Assembly: GCF_001514285.1 (NCBI RefSeq)
Contig: NZ_KQ949036.1
Location: forward strand, 184,881 to 248,880
Source of the DNA: Streptomyces sp. DSM 15324
GTDB lineage: Bacteria > Actinomycetota > Actinomycetes > Streptomycetales > Streptomycetaceae
Direction of reading: 5' to 3'
Length of the DNA stretch: 64,000 nt
Shown here: piece after piece, positions 15,974 through 25,061 of the stretch
Position numbering within the stretch: the stretch's first letter is position 1
Layout of the letters: the number at the start of each line of letters is the position of its first letter
Notes under the pieces: model-generated
Databases searched by the model: none
Told to the model about the DNA's origin: nothing
The model's input: the letters and a program-made list of their open reading frames with translations, nothing else
Made by a program: the position numbers and the translations under genes

Positions 15974-18900
15974 ATGACCGGTAGCACCGGGCCGTTGGAC
16001 TTCTTCGTCAGTTACTCGCCGGCCGACGAGCGCTGGGCGTCCTGGATCGCCTGGACCCTGGAGGAGGCCGGCTACCGGACCGTCCTGCAGGCCTGGGACT
16101 TCGTGCCGGGCACCAACTTCGTCGACTTCATGGACCGCGGGGTGAGCGAGTCCGCGGCCGTCATCGCCGTACTGTCGCGGAACTACGAGCGGTCGCGGTA
16201 CGGCCGGATGGAGTGGCAGGCCGCCCTGCGCGCCGACCCGGACGTGCCCGAGCGGCGGCTGATCACCGTCCGCGTCGAGGACATCCCCGTCGAAGGGCTC
16301 CTCGCCACCATCACCTACGTCGACCTCGTCCCGGTGACCGATCCGGCCGCCGCCCGCGACCTGCTGCTCACCCGGGTCCGGCAGGCCCTCGACGGCCGGG
16401 CCCGCCCCAGTCTGCGGCCCGGCTACCCCGGCGAGGGCCGGCCCGTGCCGCCCGCACCGGCCGTGCCCGTCGCACCCCCACCACCCCGCCCCCTCGGCGG
16501 TCTCGGCTGGGCCGGCCGCCGCCGACCTCCCGCCCCGCCCGCCTACCCCCGCACCGGCGCCGACCCCGCCCTCCGCGAGGCGGTCACCGTGCTGCACCTG
16601 GCCGGACCCGCCTTCGGACGCGGCCAGGACCCGGCCGAACTCCAGGCGGCGATCTGGGGCGACCTCGTCGAGCTCACCGACTCCGGGGCGCCCTCCCCGG
16701 ACCTGCTGGTCGTCACCGGCGACCTCACCGCCTCCGGCAGCCCCCGCGAGTTCGACCAGGCGCTCGCCTTCCTCACCGGACTGCGCGCCCTGCTCGGCCT
16801 CGAACCGCACCGCGTGGCCCTCGTCCCCGGCGGCCACGACGTCAACCAGGCCGCCTGCCGCGCCTACTTCAGCACCTGCGAGGCCGACGAGATGCCGCCC
16901 CGGCCGCCCTACTGGCCCAAGTGGCGCCACTTCGCCCGCGTCTTCCAGGAGCTCTACCAGGGGCTCGACGTCGTCTTCGACAGCGACCAGCCCTGGACCC
17001 TCTTCCCGGTGCCCGAACTGCACACCGTCGTCGCCGGCCTCAACTCCTCCATGGCGTACAGCCACCGGCTCGACGACCAGTACGGCATGGTCGGCCGCGA
17101 GCAGGCCGCCTGGTTCGCCCAGGCCCTCAGACCGTACGAACAGGAGGGCTGGCTGCGGATCGGCGCCCTGCGGCACGCCCCCGGCACCACCCCGCAGGGC
17201 GTCCTGCGTACCGCCGCCCGGGACGGCTCCGGCCCGCTGCGCGACACCGAGGTCCTCGCCCGCCTCACCGCACCCCGCCTCCATCTGCTGCTGCACGGCC
17301 CGGCCGGACCCGGCACCCGCCCGCTGCTGACCACCTCCACCGGCGAACTGCCCCTGCTCGGCACCGCCGCACCCGCCCGGCACCGGCTGCTGCGCATCGG
17401 CCGCGACGGACTCGCGACCTGGCCCGGCCCCGGCGAACCCCGGCAGGACCGGGTCGAATGGCACCGCGCCCACCGCGCCTTCGGCCCCGCCGACCCCACA
17501 GCCGCCGACCCGGAGGCCGCCCGCGCCCCGGACCCCGAGCCGCGCGCCGTGCAGTCCCCGGCCGAGGTGCTGCTCGCCCGGGTCGCCGAGGTCTGCCGCA
17601 CCCGGCACGAGGGCGCCCAGATCCGCCCCGTCGACGGACCCGTGCCCCAGCTCCTCGTCACCTGGACCCAGTCGGGCTTCGTCCGCCAGCAGCGCGTCGC
17701 CGTCCACCCCGGCACCCCCACCGCCCAGGACGTCGACCGGGTCGTCGCCCTGGTGCACGCCGCCGACTCCGAGACCGAGGCCGAACTCGTCCACGACGGC
17801 CCCCCGCCCGCCCGCGACCTCAGGGACCTGGCCCGCCGCAGAGGCGTCCGGGTGCGCAGCTTCACCGAGTTCCAGGGCCTGCTCGACCTGCGCGCCTACG
17901 TCGGCGCCCAGAGCGAACGGCTGCGCACCGACCCCCGCTACCCCCCGGGCATGTACCTCCCGCAGCGCTACCGCGAGATCGAGCGGCTCGACGCGGAGGA
18001 CCGGGACGGACTCGTCGACGCCATGCTCCGCCTCCTCGACTCCGACCAGGGCCGCTTCCTGCTGCTGCTCGGCGACTTCGGCCACGGCAAGACCTTCGCC
18101 CTGCGCGAGCTGGCCCGCCGGGTCCCCGCCGAACTGCCGCACCTCGTCCCGGTGCTGGTGGAGCTGAACACCCTCGACCGCGCCTACTCCTTCGAGGGCC
18201 TGGTCGCCGCCCACCTCGCCGCGCACGGCGTCGACAACATCGACCTGCGGGCCTTCCGGTACATGCTCCAGCAGGGCCGGATCGTGCTGCTCTTCGACGG
18301 CTTCGACGAACTCGTCACCCGCGTCACCTACGACCGGGCCGCCGAGCGGCTCCAGGTGCTGCTGGACTCCGCCGTGGACAGCGCCAAGATCGTCGTCAGC
18401 AGCCGCACCCAGCACTTCCGGTCCCAGGGCCAGGTGCTCACCGCGCTGGGCGAGCGGGTCGGGATGCTGCCGCACCGACGGGTGCTCGCCGTCCAGGAGT
18501 TCACCCCGCGGCAGATCCGCGCCTACCTGGTCAACCGCTACGACGGCGACGAGCGCGCCGCCGACCGCCGGATCCGGCTGCTCGACGCCATCCCCGATCT
18601 CCTCGCCCTGTGCCGCAACCCCCGCCTCCTCGGCTTCGTCGCCGACCTCGACGACGACCAGCTGCGCGCGGTCGCCGGAGCCGGCCGCGCCCTCAGCCCC
18701 GCCGGGCTCTACCAGGAGGTCCTCACCGCCTGGCTGACCTTCGAGGAACAGCGCGCCGGCGGTGGCCCGGGGCGCGCCCCCGGACTCGGCGTCGACCAGC
18801 TGTGGAGCGCGGTCACCGCGCTCGCCCTGCGACTGTGGCAGACCGGCCAGGAGTCGCTGCGGCTCGACGAGCTGACCGATGTCGCCGAGACCCTCACCGG

Positions 18901-21757
18901 ACTCGCCGCGAGCCGGCTCTCCCCGGGGCAGGCCGCGCACGCCGTCGGCTCCGGCAGTCTGCTGGTGCGCAGCGAGGACGGGGTGTTCCGGTTCATCCAC
19001 GGCTCGGTGGTGGAGTGGCTCATCGCCCGCGAGTGCGCGAACAGGCTGGCCGGCGGGGACAGCGCCCTGCTCGCCCGGCGCCGGCTCAGCCAGCTCGCCG
19101 TGGAGTTCCTGTGCGACCTCGCCGACCACCGCGCCTGCCAGGAGTGGGCCGAGCGCACCCTCGCCGACGACGAGGACGAGGTGGCCCGCGCCAACGCCGT
19201 GAAGATCCTCTCCCGGCTGCGGGTGCCCGCCCACACCGATCTGCGCGGGGCCGCGCTCGCCGGGGAGGACCTCTCCTACCGCGACTTCTCCGGCGTCGAC
19301 CTCACCCGCGCCGACCTCACCGACGCCCGGCTGGTCGGCGCCAACCTGGCCGGCGCGGTCCTGCGCGACGCCCGGCTGACCGGCGCCCGGCTCGACGGCG
19401 CCGACCTCTCCGACGCCGATCTGCGCGGCGCCGACCTGCGCCGGGCCCGGCTGATCCGCACCGACCTGACCGGCGCCCGGGTCGAGGGCGGCCGCTGGCA
19501 GCGCGCCGCCCTGGTCGCCGCCACCGCCGACCAGCGGCTGCTGCGCGCGCCCGAACTGGCCGCCGCCGCCCTGGCCCCGGGCATGGCCGTCGACTCGGGC
19601 TTCCGGCCCTCCGCGGTGGGCGTGCCGTACGGCTTCGACATGCGCACCAGCCGGCTGCCCGAACCGATCTCCTACAGCCCCGACGGCGAACTCCTCGCCG
19701 TCGGGGCCGAAGACGGCGGGGTGCTGGTCTGCGACGCCGCCACCGGCACCGCCCTGCGCACCCTGGAGGGCCACACCGACCGCGTCTACGCGGTCAAGTT
19801 CCGCGCGCGGATCCTCGCCACCGGCAGCGCCGACGGGACCGTCCGCCTGTGGGACCCGGTCTCCGGGCGCTGTCTGCGGGTGCTGGACATCCATCCGCGC
19901 GGGGTGTGGCCCGTCGCGCTCGACGCCGACGGCTCCTTGCTGGCCACCGGGGACGCCGACGGCGTGGTCACCGTCTGGGACACCGCCACGGGCACCCCGC
20001 TGCACCGGCTGCCCGGCCACGCCGCACCCGTCTACACCGTGGCCTTCGACCCCGGCGGCGCCACCCTGGTCACCGGGGACGCCTCCACCTCCGTACGGCT
20101 GTGGGACCTCGCGACCGGGCGGTGGACCGGGGAACTGCCGGGCCATCAGGAGGCGGTGTACCGGGCGCGGTTCAGCCCGGACGGCACCCTGCTCGCCACC
20201 GGCGACCGCGGCGACGAGCGGCAGGGCGGCACGGTGCGGATCTGGAACACCGCCGACCGCAGCCTGCGGCACGAGTTCACCGGGCACACCGGCCGGGTCT
20301 ACACCCTCGACTTCCACCCCGGCGGCCGCTACCTGGTGAGCGGCGACACCGAGGGGGAGGTGCGGCTGTGGGATCTGGCCGAGGGGGCCGGCGCCGGGCT
20401 GCTCGGCGGCTGCCGGGGCGCCGTCTACCAGGTGCTCTTCGCCCCGGACGGCACCCTGCTCGCCGCCGGGGACAGCCAGGGCGTGGTCCGGCTCTGGAGG
20501 GTCGAGCCGGGCGCCGACCCGGTGGCGGTGCCGCTCACCCGCCAGCCCGCCGAGCACCGCGGGTCGGTCTGGGTCTGCAAGTTCCGCCCGCACGGCGACG
20601 GTCCCGCCCCGGACACCGGCGCCCTCCTCGTGACCGGCGGCAACGACGGGGTCGTACGGCTGCACGACCCCGCCACCAGCCAGGGCCGGCGCATCCTGCG
20701 CGGCCACGGGCGGCGGATCGGCACGCTCTCCTTCAGCTCCGACGGCTCGATACTGGCGGCGGGCGGCAACGACGGCGTGATCCGGCTGTGGGACCCCGGC
20801 ACCGGGCAGCGGCTGCGCGAGCTGACCGGGCAGAGCGACCGGCTGGTGTCGGCCGTGTTCAGCCCGGGCGGCAGCCTCCTCGCCACCGCGAGCAGCGACG
20901 GCGACATGTACCTGTGGAACGCCTCGACGGGCGAGTACCAGCGCGAGATGGACGTCGAGACCGACCACGTCTGGGCCGAGGCGTTCAGCCCCGACGGCGA
21001 ACTCCTCGCCACCGCCAACGACGACGACACCGTCCGGCTCTGGTACCGGGCCACCGGCGCCCATGTCGTCACCATCGGCGAGCACTTCGGCCGGGTCCGC
21101 TCCATCGCCTTCCGGCCCGACGGACAGGTCCTCGCCACCGGCTGCGACGACCGCCGGGTGCGCCTGTGGCAGCTGGACGAGCGCCGGATCACCGCCGTCC
21201 TCGACGGCCACACCGACCGGGTGTACGCGGTGGCGTTCGCCGCCGACGGCTCCTGGCTCGCCAGCGCCTCCTGGGACGGGGACGCCGTGATCTGGCGCGA
21301 CGGGGTGGCCGTGCACCGGCTGTCCGCCCACACCGGCAAGCTGTGGACGGCCGCCGCGCATCCGCTGCGCCCGCTGCTGGCGACGGCCGGCGACGACCGC
21401 ACGGTCCGGCTCTGGGACGCCCACACCGGCCGGGAGAAGGCGGTGCTGAGCGGCCACACCGGCCGGGTCCTGGCGGTCGCCTTCAGCCCCGACGGCTCCC
21501 TGCTGGCCGGCGGCGGCGAGGACGGCACGGTCCGGCTGTGGGAGGTCCCGGCCGACGGCCCGGCGGCCCTGCGCGCCACCCTGGTCGGCCTGCCGGGCGG
21601 CTGGGCCGCGCTGGCACCTTCCGGCGGCTACAAGTACGAGGGTGACGTCACCGGCGAGTTCTGGCACGCGGTCGGCATGTGCCGCTTCGAGCCGGGGGAG
21701 CTGGACGGCCATCTTCCGGGCGTACGGAACGTGGCACCGGAGGAGCCGCTGAGGTGA
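15974..21757 (+). CDS. TIR - dead phosphoesterase - NACHT - pentapeptide - WD40 NLR-like protein
   Basis: A 1927-residue multidomain protein. Domains: TIR (about 8-140, LDFFVSYSPADERW; putative NADase Glu80 in RMEWQAAL), a Pro-rich linker, then a calcineurin-like phosphoesterase fold (about 203-460) whose metal motifs are lost (LHLAGPAFG for LHLSDLHFG, PGGHD for PGNHD, LLLHGPAG for LLLHGHTH). A nuclease-like domain (about 530-650) lacks clear catalytic residues. NACHT ATPase follows (P-loop GDFGHGKT 700-707, Walker B LLFDGFDE from 772), then pentapeptide repeats (about 1085-1175) and about 15 WD40 units (about 1230-1870) with a GEFWHAVGMCRFEPGELD end. ATG 15974 has GGGGGA at 8 nt; ATG 15959 is possible. 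The architecture resembles bacterial NLR-like (Avs/NACHT) defence proteins: the C-terminal repeats would sense, NACHT oligomerise, TIR kill by NAD depletion. That role is inferred. Confidence 0.85.
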   Translation: MTGSTGPLDFFVSYSPADERWASWIAWTLEEAGYRTVLQAWDFVPGTNFVDFMDRGVSESAAVIAVLSRNYERSRYGRMEWQAALRADPDVPERRLITVRVEDIPVEGLLATITYVDLVPVTDPAAARDLLLTRVRQALDGRARPSLRPGYPGEGRPVPPAPAVPVAPPPPRPLGGLGWAGRRRPPAPPAYPRTGADPALREAVTVLHLAGPAFGRGQDPAELQAAIWGDLVELTDSGAPSPDLLVVTGDLTASGSPREFDQALAFLTGLRALLGLEPHRVALVPGGHDVNQAACRAYFSTCEADEMPPRPPYWPKWRHFARVFQELYQGLDVVFDSDQPWTLFPVPELHTVVAGLNSSMAYSHRLDDQYGMVGREQAAWFAQALRPYEQEGWLRIGALRHAPGTTPQGVLRTAARDGSGPLRDTEVLARLTAPRLHLLLHGPAGPGTRPLLTTSTGELPLLGTAAPARHRLLRIGRDGLATWPGPGEPRQDRVEWHRAHRAFGPADPTAADPEAARAPDPEPRAVQSPAEVLLARVAEVCRTRHEGAQIRPVDGPVPQLLVTWTQSGFVRQQRVAVHPGTPTAQDVDRVVALVHAADSETEAELVHDGPPPARDLRDLARRRGVRVRSFTEFQGLLDLRAYVGAQSERLRTDPRYPPGMYLPQRYREIERLDAEDRDGLVDAMLRLLDSDQGRFLLLLGDFGHGKTFALRELARRVPAELPHLVPVLVELNTLDRAYSFEGLVAAHLAAHGVDNIDLRAFRYMLQQGRIVLLFDGFDELVTRVTYDRAAERLQVLLDSAVDSAKIVVSSRTQHFRSQGQVLTALGERVGMLPHRRVLAVQEFTPRQIRAYLVNRYDGDERAADRRIRLLDAIPDLLALCRNPRLLGFVADLDDDQLRAVAGAGRALSPAGLYQEVLTAWLTFEEQRAGGGPGRAPGLGVDQLWSAVTALALRLWQTGQESLRLDELTDVAETLTGLAASRLSPGQAAHAVGSGSLLVRSEDGVFRFIHGSVVEWLIARECANRLAGGDSALLARRRLSQLAVEFLCDLADHRACQEWAERTLADDEDEVARANAVKILSRLRVPAHTDLRGAALAGEDLSYRDFSGVDLTRADLTDARLVGANLAGAVLRDARLTGARLDGADLSDADLRGADLRRARLIRTDLTGARVEGGRWQRAALVAATADQRLLRAPELAAAALAPGMAVDSGFRPSAVGVPYGFDMRTSRLPEPISYSPDGELLAVGAEDGGVLVCDAATGTALRTLEGHTDRVYAVKFRARILATGSADGTVRLWDPVSGRCLRVLDIHPRGVWPVALDADGSLLATGDADGVVTVWDTATGTPLHRLPGHAAPVYTVAFDPGGATLVTGDASTSVRLWDLATGRWTGELPGHQEAVYRARFSPDGTLLATGDRGDERQGGTVRIWNTADRSLRHEFTGHTGRVYTLDFHPGGRYLVSGDTEGEVRLWDLAEGAGAGLLGGCRGAVYQVLFAPDGTLLAAGDSQGVVRLWRVEPGADPVAVPLTRQPAEHRGSVWVCKFRPHGDGPAPDTGALLVTGGNDGVVRLHDPATSQGRRILRGHGRRIGTLSFSSDGSILAAGGNDGVIRLWDPGTGQRLRELTGQSDRLVSAVFSPGGSLLATASSDGDMYLWNASTGEYQREMDVETDHVWAEAFSPDGELLATANDDDTVRLWYRATGAHVVTIGEHFGRVRSIAFRPDGQVLATGCDDRRVRLWQLDERRITAVLDGHTDRVYAVAFAADGSWLASASWDGDAVIWRDGVAVHRLSAHTGKLWTAAAHPLRPLLATAGDDRTVRLWDAHTGREKAVLSGHTGRVLAVAFSPDGSLLAGGGEDGTVRLWEVPADGPAALRATLVGLPGGWAALAPSGGYKYEGDVTGEFWHAVGMCRFEPGELDGHLPGVRNVAPEEPLR
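19230..19495 (+). repeat. Pentapeptide-repeat coding block inside the NACHT protein
   Basis: Reads as successive A(D/N/R)L-type five-residue units (LRGAALAGEDLSYRDF, LTRADLTDARLVGANLAGAV, RLDGADLSDADLRGADL). It would form a short right-handed beta-helix joining the NACHT module to the WD40 propellers. Confidence 0.8.
19660..21590 (+). repeat. About 15 WD40 units
   Basis: Fifteen units of about 40 codons, each ending in a WD-like motif (for example LWDPVSG, VWDTATG, LWDLATG, IWNTADR, LWDPGTG, LWDAHTG) and separated by GH. The number suits two seven-bladed propellers plus one unit. Divergence between copies is high, so recent unit gain or loss is not obvious, although neighbouring units share short identical stretches such as CTCGCCACCG. 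Confidence 0.85.
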
Positions 21758-22016
21758 GGGCCAGGACCCCGCCGGGAGGTACCCCGTCACCTGGCGGTGC
21801 CGAGGCCGGGCGGCGGCGGCGGCGGGCCACCGTCGCCGCCGCGCAGGCGCCCGTGACCGGCAGGCGCTGGACGAATCCGGGCTGGTGGCCGTCGCCGTGC
21901 GTCAGATCCACGACCGGGCGCGCCGCCCGACCGGTCCGTGACACCGGCGGCGACGACACCCCCGTGCCGCAGTACGCCACCCGGGGCGCCCCGGCCGCCG
22001 ACCCGGCGACGGTCCG

Positions 22017-22754
22017 TCAGGCCTCCCGGGCCCCGCCGTCGACGGGCTTCGCCATGGGCTGCCGGGGCTGACGGGTGTCCCTGAGGGCGGTCAGGACGTC
22101 GATGCGGTTGGTGGTGATCGAGTCGACGCCCAGGGCGATCAGCCGCCGCATCGCGCGGCGGGTGTCCGGGGTCCACACCGACAGCAGGTGGCCGCCCCGG
22201 TGGACCCGGCCGGCCAGGGCCCGGTCGACCAGGGAGAAACGGTAGTTCAGCCAGCGCGGCTTGACCGCGTCGAGCAGGACCGGGCGCGTGGGGGCCAGGC
22301 TGGTGCGGGTCAGCGCGATCTCGGCGGCCGGGTCGGCCGCGCGGACGGCGAGCATCTCCTCGGCGCCGGCGCAGTAGTAGGCCCGGTCGGCCGCCCCCGC
22401 CTCGCGCACGGCGTCCACGACCCGCCGTGCCTGCCGTACGTCCCGGGTGCCCGGCAGGTCGATCATCACCCGGCTCTCGCCGGTCGCCGCGAGCGCCTCC
22501 GCGAGCGTGGGTACCCCGCCGTCCGTCAGCCCGCGCACCTCGGCCGCCGACAGCGACCGCAGCGGCCGGTCCGCACCCCACAGCCGCTTGAGCGTCTCGT
22601 CGTGCAACAGCACGGGCACACCGTCCCGGGTGAGGCGTACGTCGAACTCGACGGCGTCCGCGCCCTGGACGAGCGCGGAACGCAGTGAGTCGAGCGTGTT
22701 CTCACGGAAGCGGTAGGGGGCGCCGCGATGGGCCACGGCAGTCAGCGTCTGCAT
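22017..22754 (-). CDS. Glycerophosphodiester phosphodiesterase
   Basis: A 245-residue cytoplasmic GDPD-family enzyme hydrolysing glycerophosphodiesters to sn-glycerol 3-phosphate and an alcohol. The metal and catalytic motifs are present: AHRGAPYRFRENTLDSL (residues 8-24), DAVEFDVRLTRDGVPVLLHD (Glu, Asp and His ligands), then SVWTPDT and the closing GVDSITTNRID. No signal peptide is visible. ATG 22754 starts it; the adenosine deaminase gene lies 33 bp upstream on the same strand, so the two may be co-transcribed. The 259 bp between this gene and the NACHT gene stop carry no convincing gene. Confidence 0.9.
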   Translation of the reverse strand: MQTLTAVAHRGAPYRFRENTLDSLRSALVQGADAVEFDVRLTRDGVPVLLHDETLKRLWGADRPLRSLSAAEVRGLTDGGVPTLAEALAATGESRVMIDLPGTRDVRQARRVVDAVREAGAADRAYYCAGAEEMLAVRAADPAAEIALTRTSLAPTRPVLLDAVKPRWLNYRFSLVDRALAGRVHRGGHLLSVWTPDTRRAMRRLIALGVDSITTNRIDVLTALRDTRQPRQPMAKPVDGGAREA

Positions 22755-22787
22755 GGGCCCATTGTGTCCGGGGCCGGAGTCCGCCGA

Positions 22788-23885
22788 TCAGGCGGACAGC
22801 CACCCGGTGGTGTAGGTGTCGATCTCGGCCGCGATCCGCGCCTTGCCGGGCGCGTCCAGGAAGGACGCCTCGACCGCGTTCTTCGCGAGGTCCGCCACGC
22901 CCCGCTCGTCGAGGCCGAGGAGCCGGGCGGCGACCGCGTACTCGTTGTTCAGGTCGGTGCCGAACATCGGCGGGTCGTCGGAGTTGATCGTGACCAGGAC
23001 GCCCGCCCGCACGAACTCCTTGATCGGGTGCTCGTCGAGGGTGCGGACCGCGCGCGTGGCGATGTTCGAGGTGGGGCACACCTCCAGCGCGATGCGGTGC
23101 TCCGCCAGATGCGCGAGGAGCTTCTCGTCCCGGGCCGAGCTGGTGCCGTGCCCGATCCGCTCGGCCCGCAGGTGGGTGAGCGCGTCCCACACGGTCTGCG
23201 GGCCGGTCGTCTCACCGGCGTGCGGCACGGACCTCAGGCCCGCGGCGATCGCCCGGTCGAAGTAGGGCTTGAACTGCGGGCGCGGCACACCGATCTCGGG
23301 CCCGCCGAGACCGAAGGAGATCAGCCCCTCGGGCCGCAGCCGGTCGTCGGTGGCCAGCCGCGCGGTCACCTCGGCGGACTCGAGCCCCGCCTCACCGGGA
23401 ATGTCGAAGCACCACCGCAGCACCGTGCCGAACTCCGCCTCGGCTGCCTTGCGGGCGTCCTCGATCGCGTCCATGAAGGCCCGCTCGTCGATGCCGCGCC
23501 GGGTCGAGGAGTACGGCGTGATGGTCAGCTCGGCGTACCGCACCTGCTGGCGGGCCAGGTCCCGGGCCACCTCGTAGGTCAGCAGCCGGACGTCCTCCGG
23601 CGTGCGGATGACGTCCACGACGGACAGGTACACGTCGATGAAGTGCGCGAAGTCCGTGAAGGTGAAGTAGTCGGCGAGGGCCTCGGGGTCGGTGGGCACC
23701 TTGGAGTCGGGGTGCCGGGCGGCCAGCTCGGCGACGATCCGGGGGGAGGCGGAGCCGACGTGGTGGACGTGCAGCTCGGCCTTGGGCAGCCCGGCGATGA
23801 ACGCGTGCAGATCGCGGGCTCCGGCGTGCGCGGTGGGGCCGGCGGGCGTGCCGGACGCGGCGGAGGCGTCGAGGCGGTCGGTCAA
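22788..23885 (-). CDS. add: Adenosine deaminase-family protein
   Basis: A 365-residue metal-dependent deaminase of the adenosine/AMP deaminase family. It shows the first zinc motif KAELHVHHVGS, the GLGGPE loop, VPHAGE (zinc His and catalytic Glu), RIGHGTS and the final SDDPPMFGT (zinc Asp and neighbour). It would convert adenosine to inosine in purine salvage, though the HVHHVGS form (rather than HLHLDG) marks a subfamily whose exact purine substrate is uncertain. The TTG start at 23885 is preceded by GGGGAGGACCCC. The add symbol is tentative, since Streptomyces genomes usually hold several paralogues. Confidence 0.82.
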   Translation of the reverse strand: MTDRLDASAASGTPAGPTAHAGARDLHAFIAGLPKAELHVHHVGSASPRIVAELAARHPDSKVPTDPEALADYFTFTDFAHFIDVYLSVVDVIRTPEDVRLLTYEVARDLARQQVRYAELTITPYSSTRRGIDERAFMDAIEDARKAAEAEFGTVLRWCFDIPGEAGLESAEVTARLATDDRLRPEGLISFGLGGPEIGVPRPQFKPYFDRAIAAGLRSVPHAGETTGPQTVWDALTHLRAERIGHGTSSARDEKLLAHLAEHRIALEVCPTSNIATRAVRTLDEHPIKEFVRAGVLVTINSDDPPMFGTDLNNEYAVAARLLGLDERGVADLAKNAVEASFLDAPGKARIAAEIDTYTTGWLSA

Positions 23886-24137
23886 GGGGTCCTCCCCTGG
23901 GACGGCGTCCCCGGCCGTGAGAGGGGCCGGACGGGACGCGGGTGATCGGCTGATCGGTGAGTCAGGATCATCGTAGGCGGCCCGGGCGACGGCATGGGGG
24001 GCGGGCGACCGCGTGCGGGGGAGGGCGGACGGTCATGGGTGGGCGTGGCCAGCGCGCTGCCGGCTCCGCGGCACGGCCTTCGGGGCTGCGGCTCGGGCCT
24101 TAGCATGACGGAACGTTCGACAGAGGGGATCCCGTGC

Positions 24138-25010
24138 ATGTCCGACGACGCGCCGACTCCGGCCGGTGACGCCGGTCGCGACACATGGCCCGCACCCGCC
24201 TCCGCCGAGCCGGCCGGTCCCGGGGACGCTGCCCCCGGGGTGACGCTGGGCAAGACGGCGGAAGGGAGCGGGGCGGACGCGACACCCTCGGACGAGGCCC
24301 CGTTGGGCGAGACCCGGTCGGGCGAGGCCCCGTCGGACGAGCCCCGGTGGGGCGGAGCGCGGTCCGGCGACGTGCGAACCGACGACGTGCGAACCGACGA
24401 GGTGCGGTCCGGTGACGTGCGGTCCGACGACCTGCCCCTGGCGGAAGGCTCCGCCCCCGAGCCCGCGCCCGCGTCCGCGCCCCCTCCCTCCACCGACGGC
24501 GCCGCGCAGCCCGGCCCCTGGGCCGCACCCGTCGCTCCGCAGCCCCACGGTGCCTTCGCCTCCTTCCCGCCCCCGGATCCGGCGACGCTGGCGGCCGGTC
24601 CGCCGCCCCACCCCTTCGCGCCGCCCCTCGCCCCCACCGGTGCGGTGCCTCCGCCGCCGATCTCCCCGGACGGTCCCGGCCGTGTGCCGTACGGCCACCC
24701 CGGAACCTACGGCCACCCCGCCCTGGCCCAGGCCGGCTACCCCTGGCCCGGTATGCCTCCCGTCGAGAGCAACGGGATCGGTGTCACCGGCATGGTGCTG
24801 GGCATCGCCTCGGCCGTGTTCTTCTGCGTGTGGCCGGCGGCGATCGTGGTCGGTGTCCTGGGCGTGGTCTTCGGCGCGATCGGCCGCCGGAAGGCGAGCC
24901 GGGGCGAGGCCACCAACCCGGGGCAGGCCCTGGCCGGCATCATCCTGGGCATCGCGGGCGTCATCCTCGGAGCGGGCCTGGGCACCCTGGTCTTCCTGAT
25001 GCCGGTCTGA
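24138..25010 (+). CDS. DUF4190-like membrane protein with long acidic/proline-rich N-terminus
   Basis: A 290-residue protein. Residues 1-210 are disordered: acidic repeats followed by Pro/Ala-rich sequence and a YGHPGTYGHPALAQAGYPWPG segment. Residues about 212-290 hold two hydrophobic helices in the DUF4190 pattern (NGIGVTGMVLGIASAVFF, GVVFGAIGRRKASRGEATNP, GIILGIAGVILGAGLG). Function unknown; related Streptomyces proteins are small cell-envelope proteins. ATG 24138 follows AGAGGGGA at 7-8 nt. A TAGCAT -10-like box lies at 24101-24106. Two tandem repeat blocks, one coding and one across the stop codon, mark it as repeat-prone. Confidence 0.75.
   Translation: MSDDAPTPAGDAGRDTWPAPASAEPAGPGDAAPGVTLGKTAEGSGADATPSDEAPLGETRSGEAPSDEPRWGGARSGDVRTDDVRTDEVRSGDVRSDDLPLAEGSAPEPAPASAPPPSTDGAAQPGPWAAPVAPQPHGAFASFPPPDPATLAAGPPPHPFAPPLAPTGAVPPPPISPDGPGRVPYGHPGTYGHPALAQAGYPWPGMPPVESNGIGVTGMVLGIASAVFFCVWPAAIVVGVLGVVFGAIGRRKASRGEATNPGQALAGIILGIAGVILGAGLGTLVFLMPV
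24372..24431 (+). repeat. Four tandem 15-bp coding repeats
   Basis: Units at 24372-24386, 24387-24401, 24402-24416 and 24417-24431, consensus GTGCG(A/G)(A/T)CCG(A/G)(C/T)GA(C/G). They encode VRTDD/VRTDE/VRSGD/VRSDD in the acidic N-terminus of the DUF4190-like protein. Confidence 0.8.
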
Positions 25011-25050
25011 TGCCGGTCTGATCCCGGTCTGATCCAGGTCTGATCCAGGT
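24996..25050 (+). repeat. Five tandem 11-bp units across the DUF4190 gene stop
   Basis: CTGATGCCGGT twice, CTGATCCCGGT once and CTGATCCAGGT twice, in phase from 24996 to 25050. The second unit supplies the stop codon (TGA 25008-25010). Like the IclR case at 7821, the end of a gene has been copied into its 3' flank. Confidence 0.85.
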
Positions 25051-25061
25051 CCGAGGCCGGG

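Noticed and set aside
15920..21790. A 1956-codon open frame on the minus strand opposite the NACHT gene
   Set aside because: It mirrors the plus-strand frame in very GC-rich DNA, where antisense frames lack stops. Its translation is low-complexity with no domain, whereas the plus strand has clear TIR, NACHT and WD40 motifs.
21754..22071. GTG-start frame overlapping the NACHT gene stop, about 105 codons
   Set aside because: Arg/Pro/Gly-rich translation with no recognisable motif, no good start context and running into the convergent phosphodiesterase gene. Another frame here has a short coding-like stretch (ALDESGLVAVAVRQIHDR), too short to support a gene.
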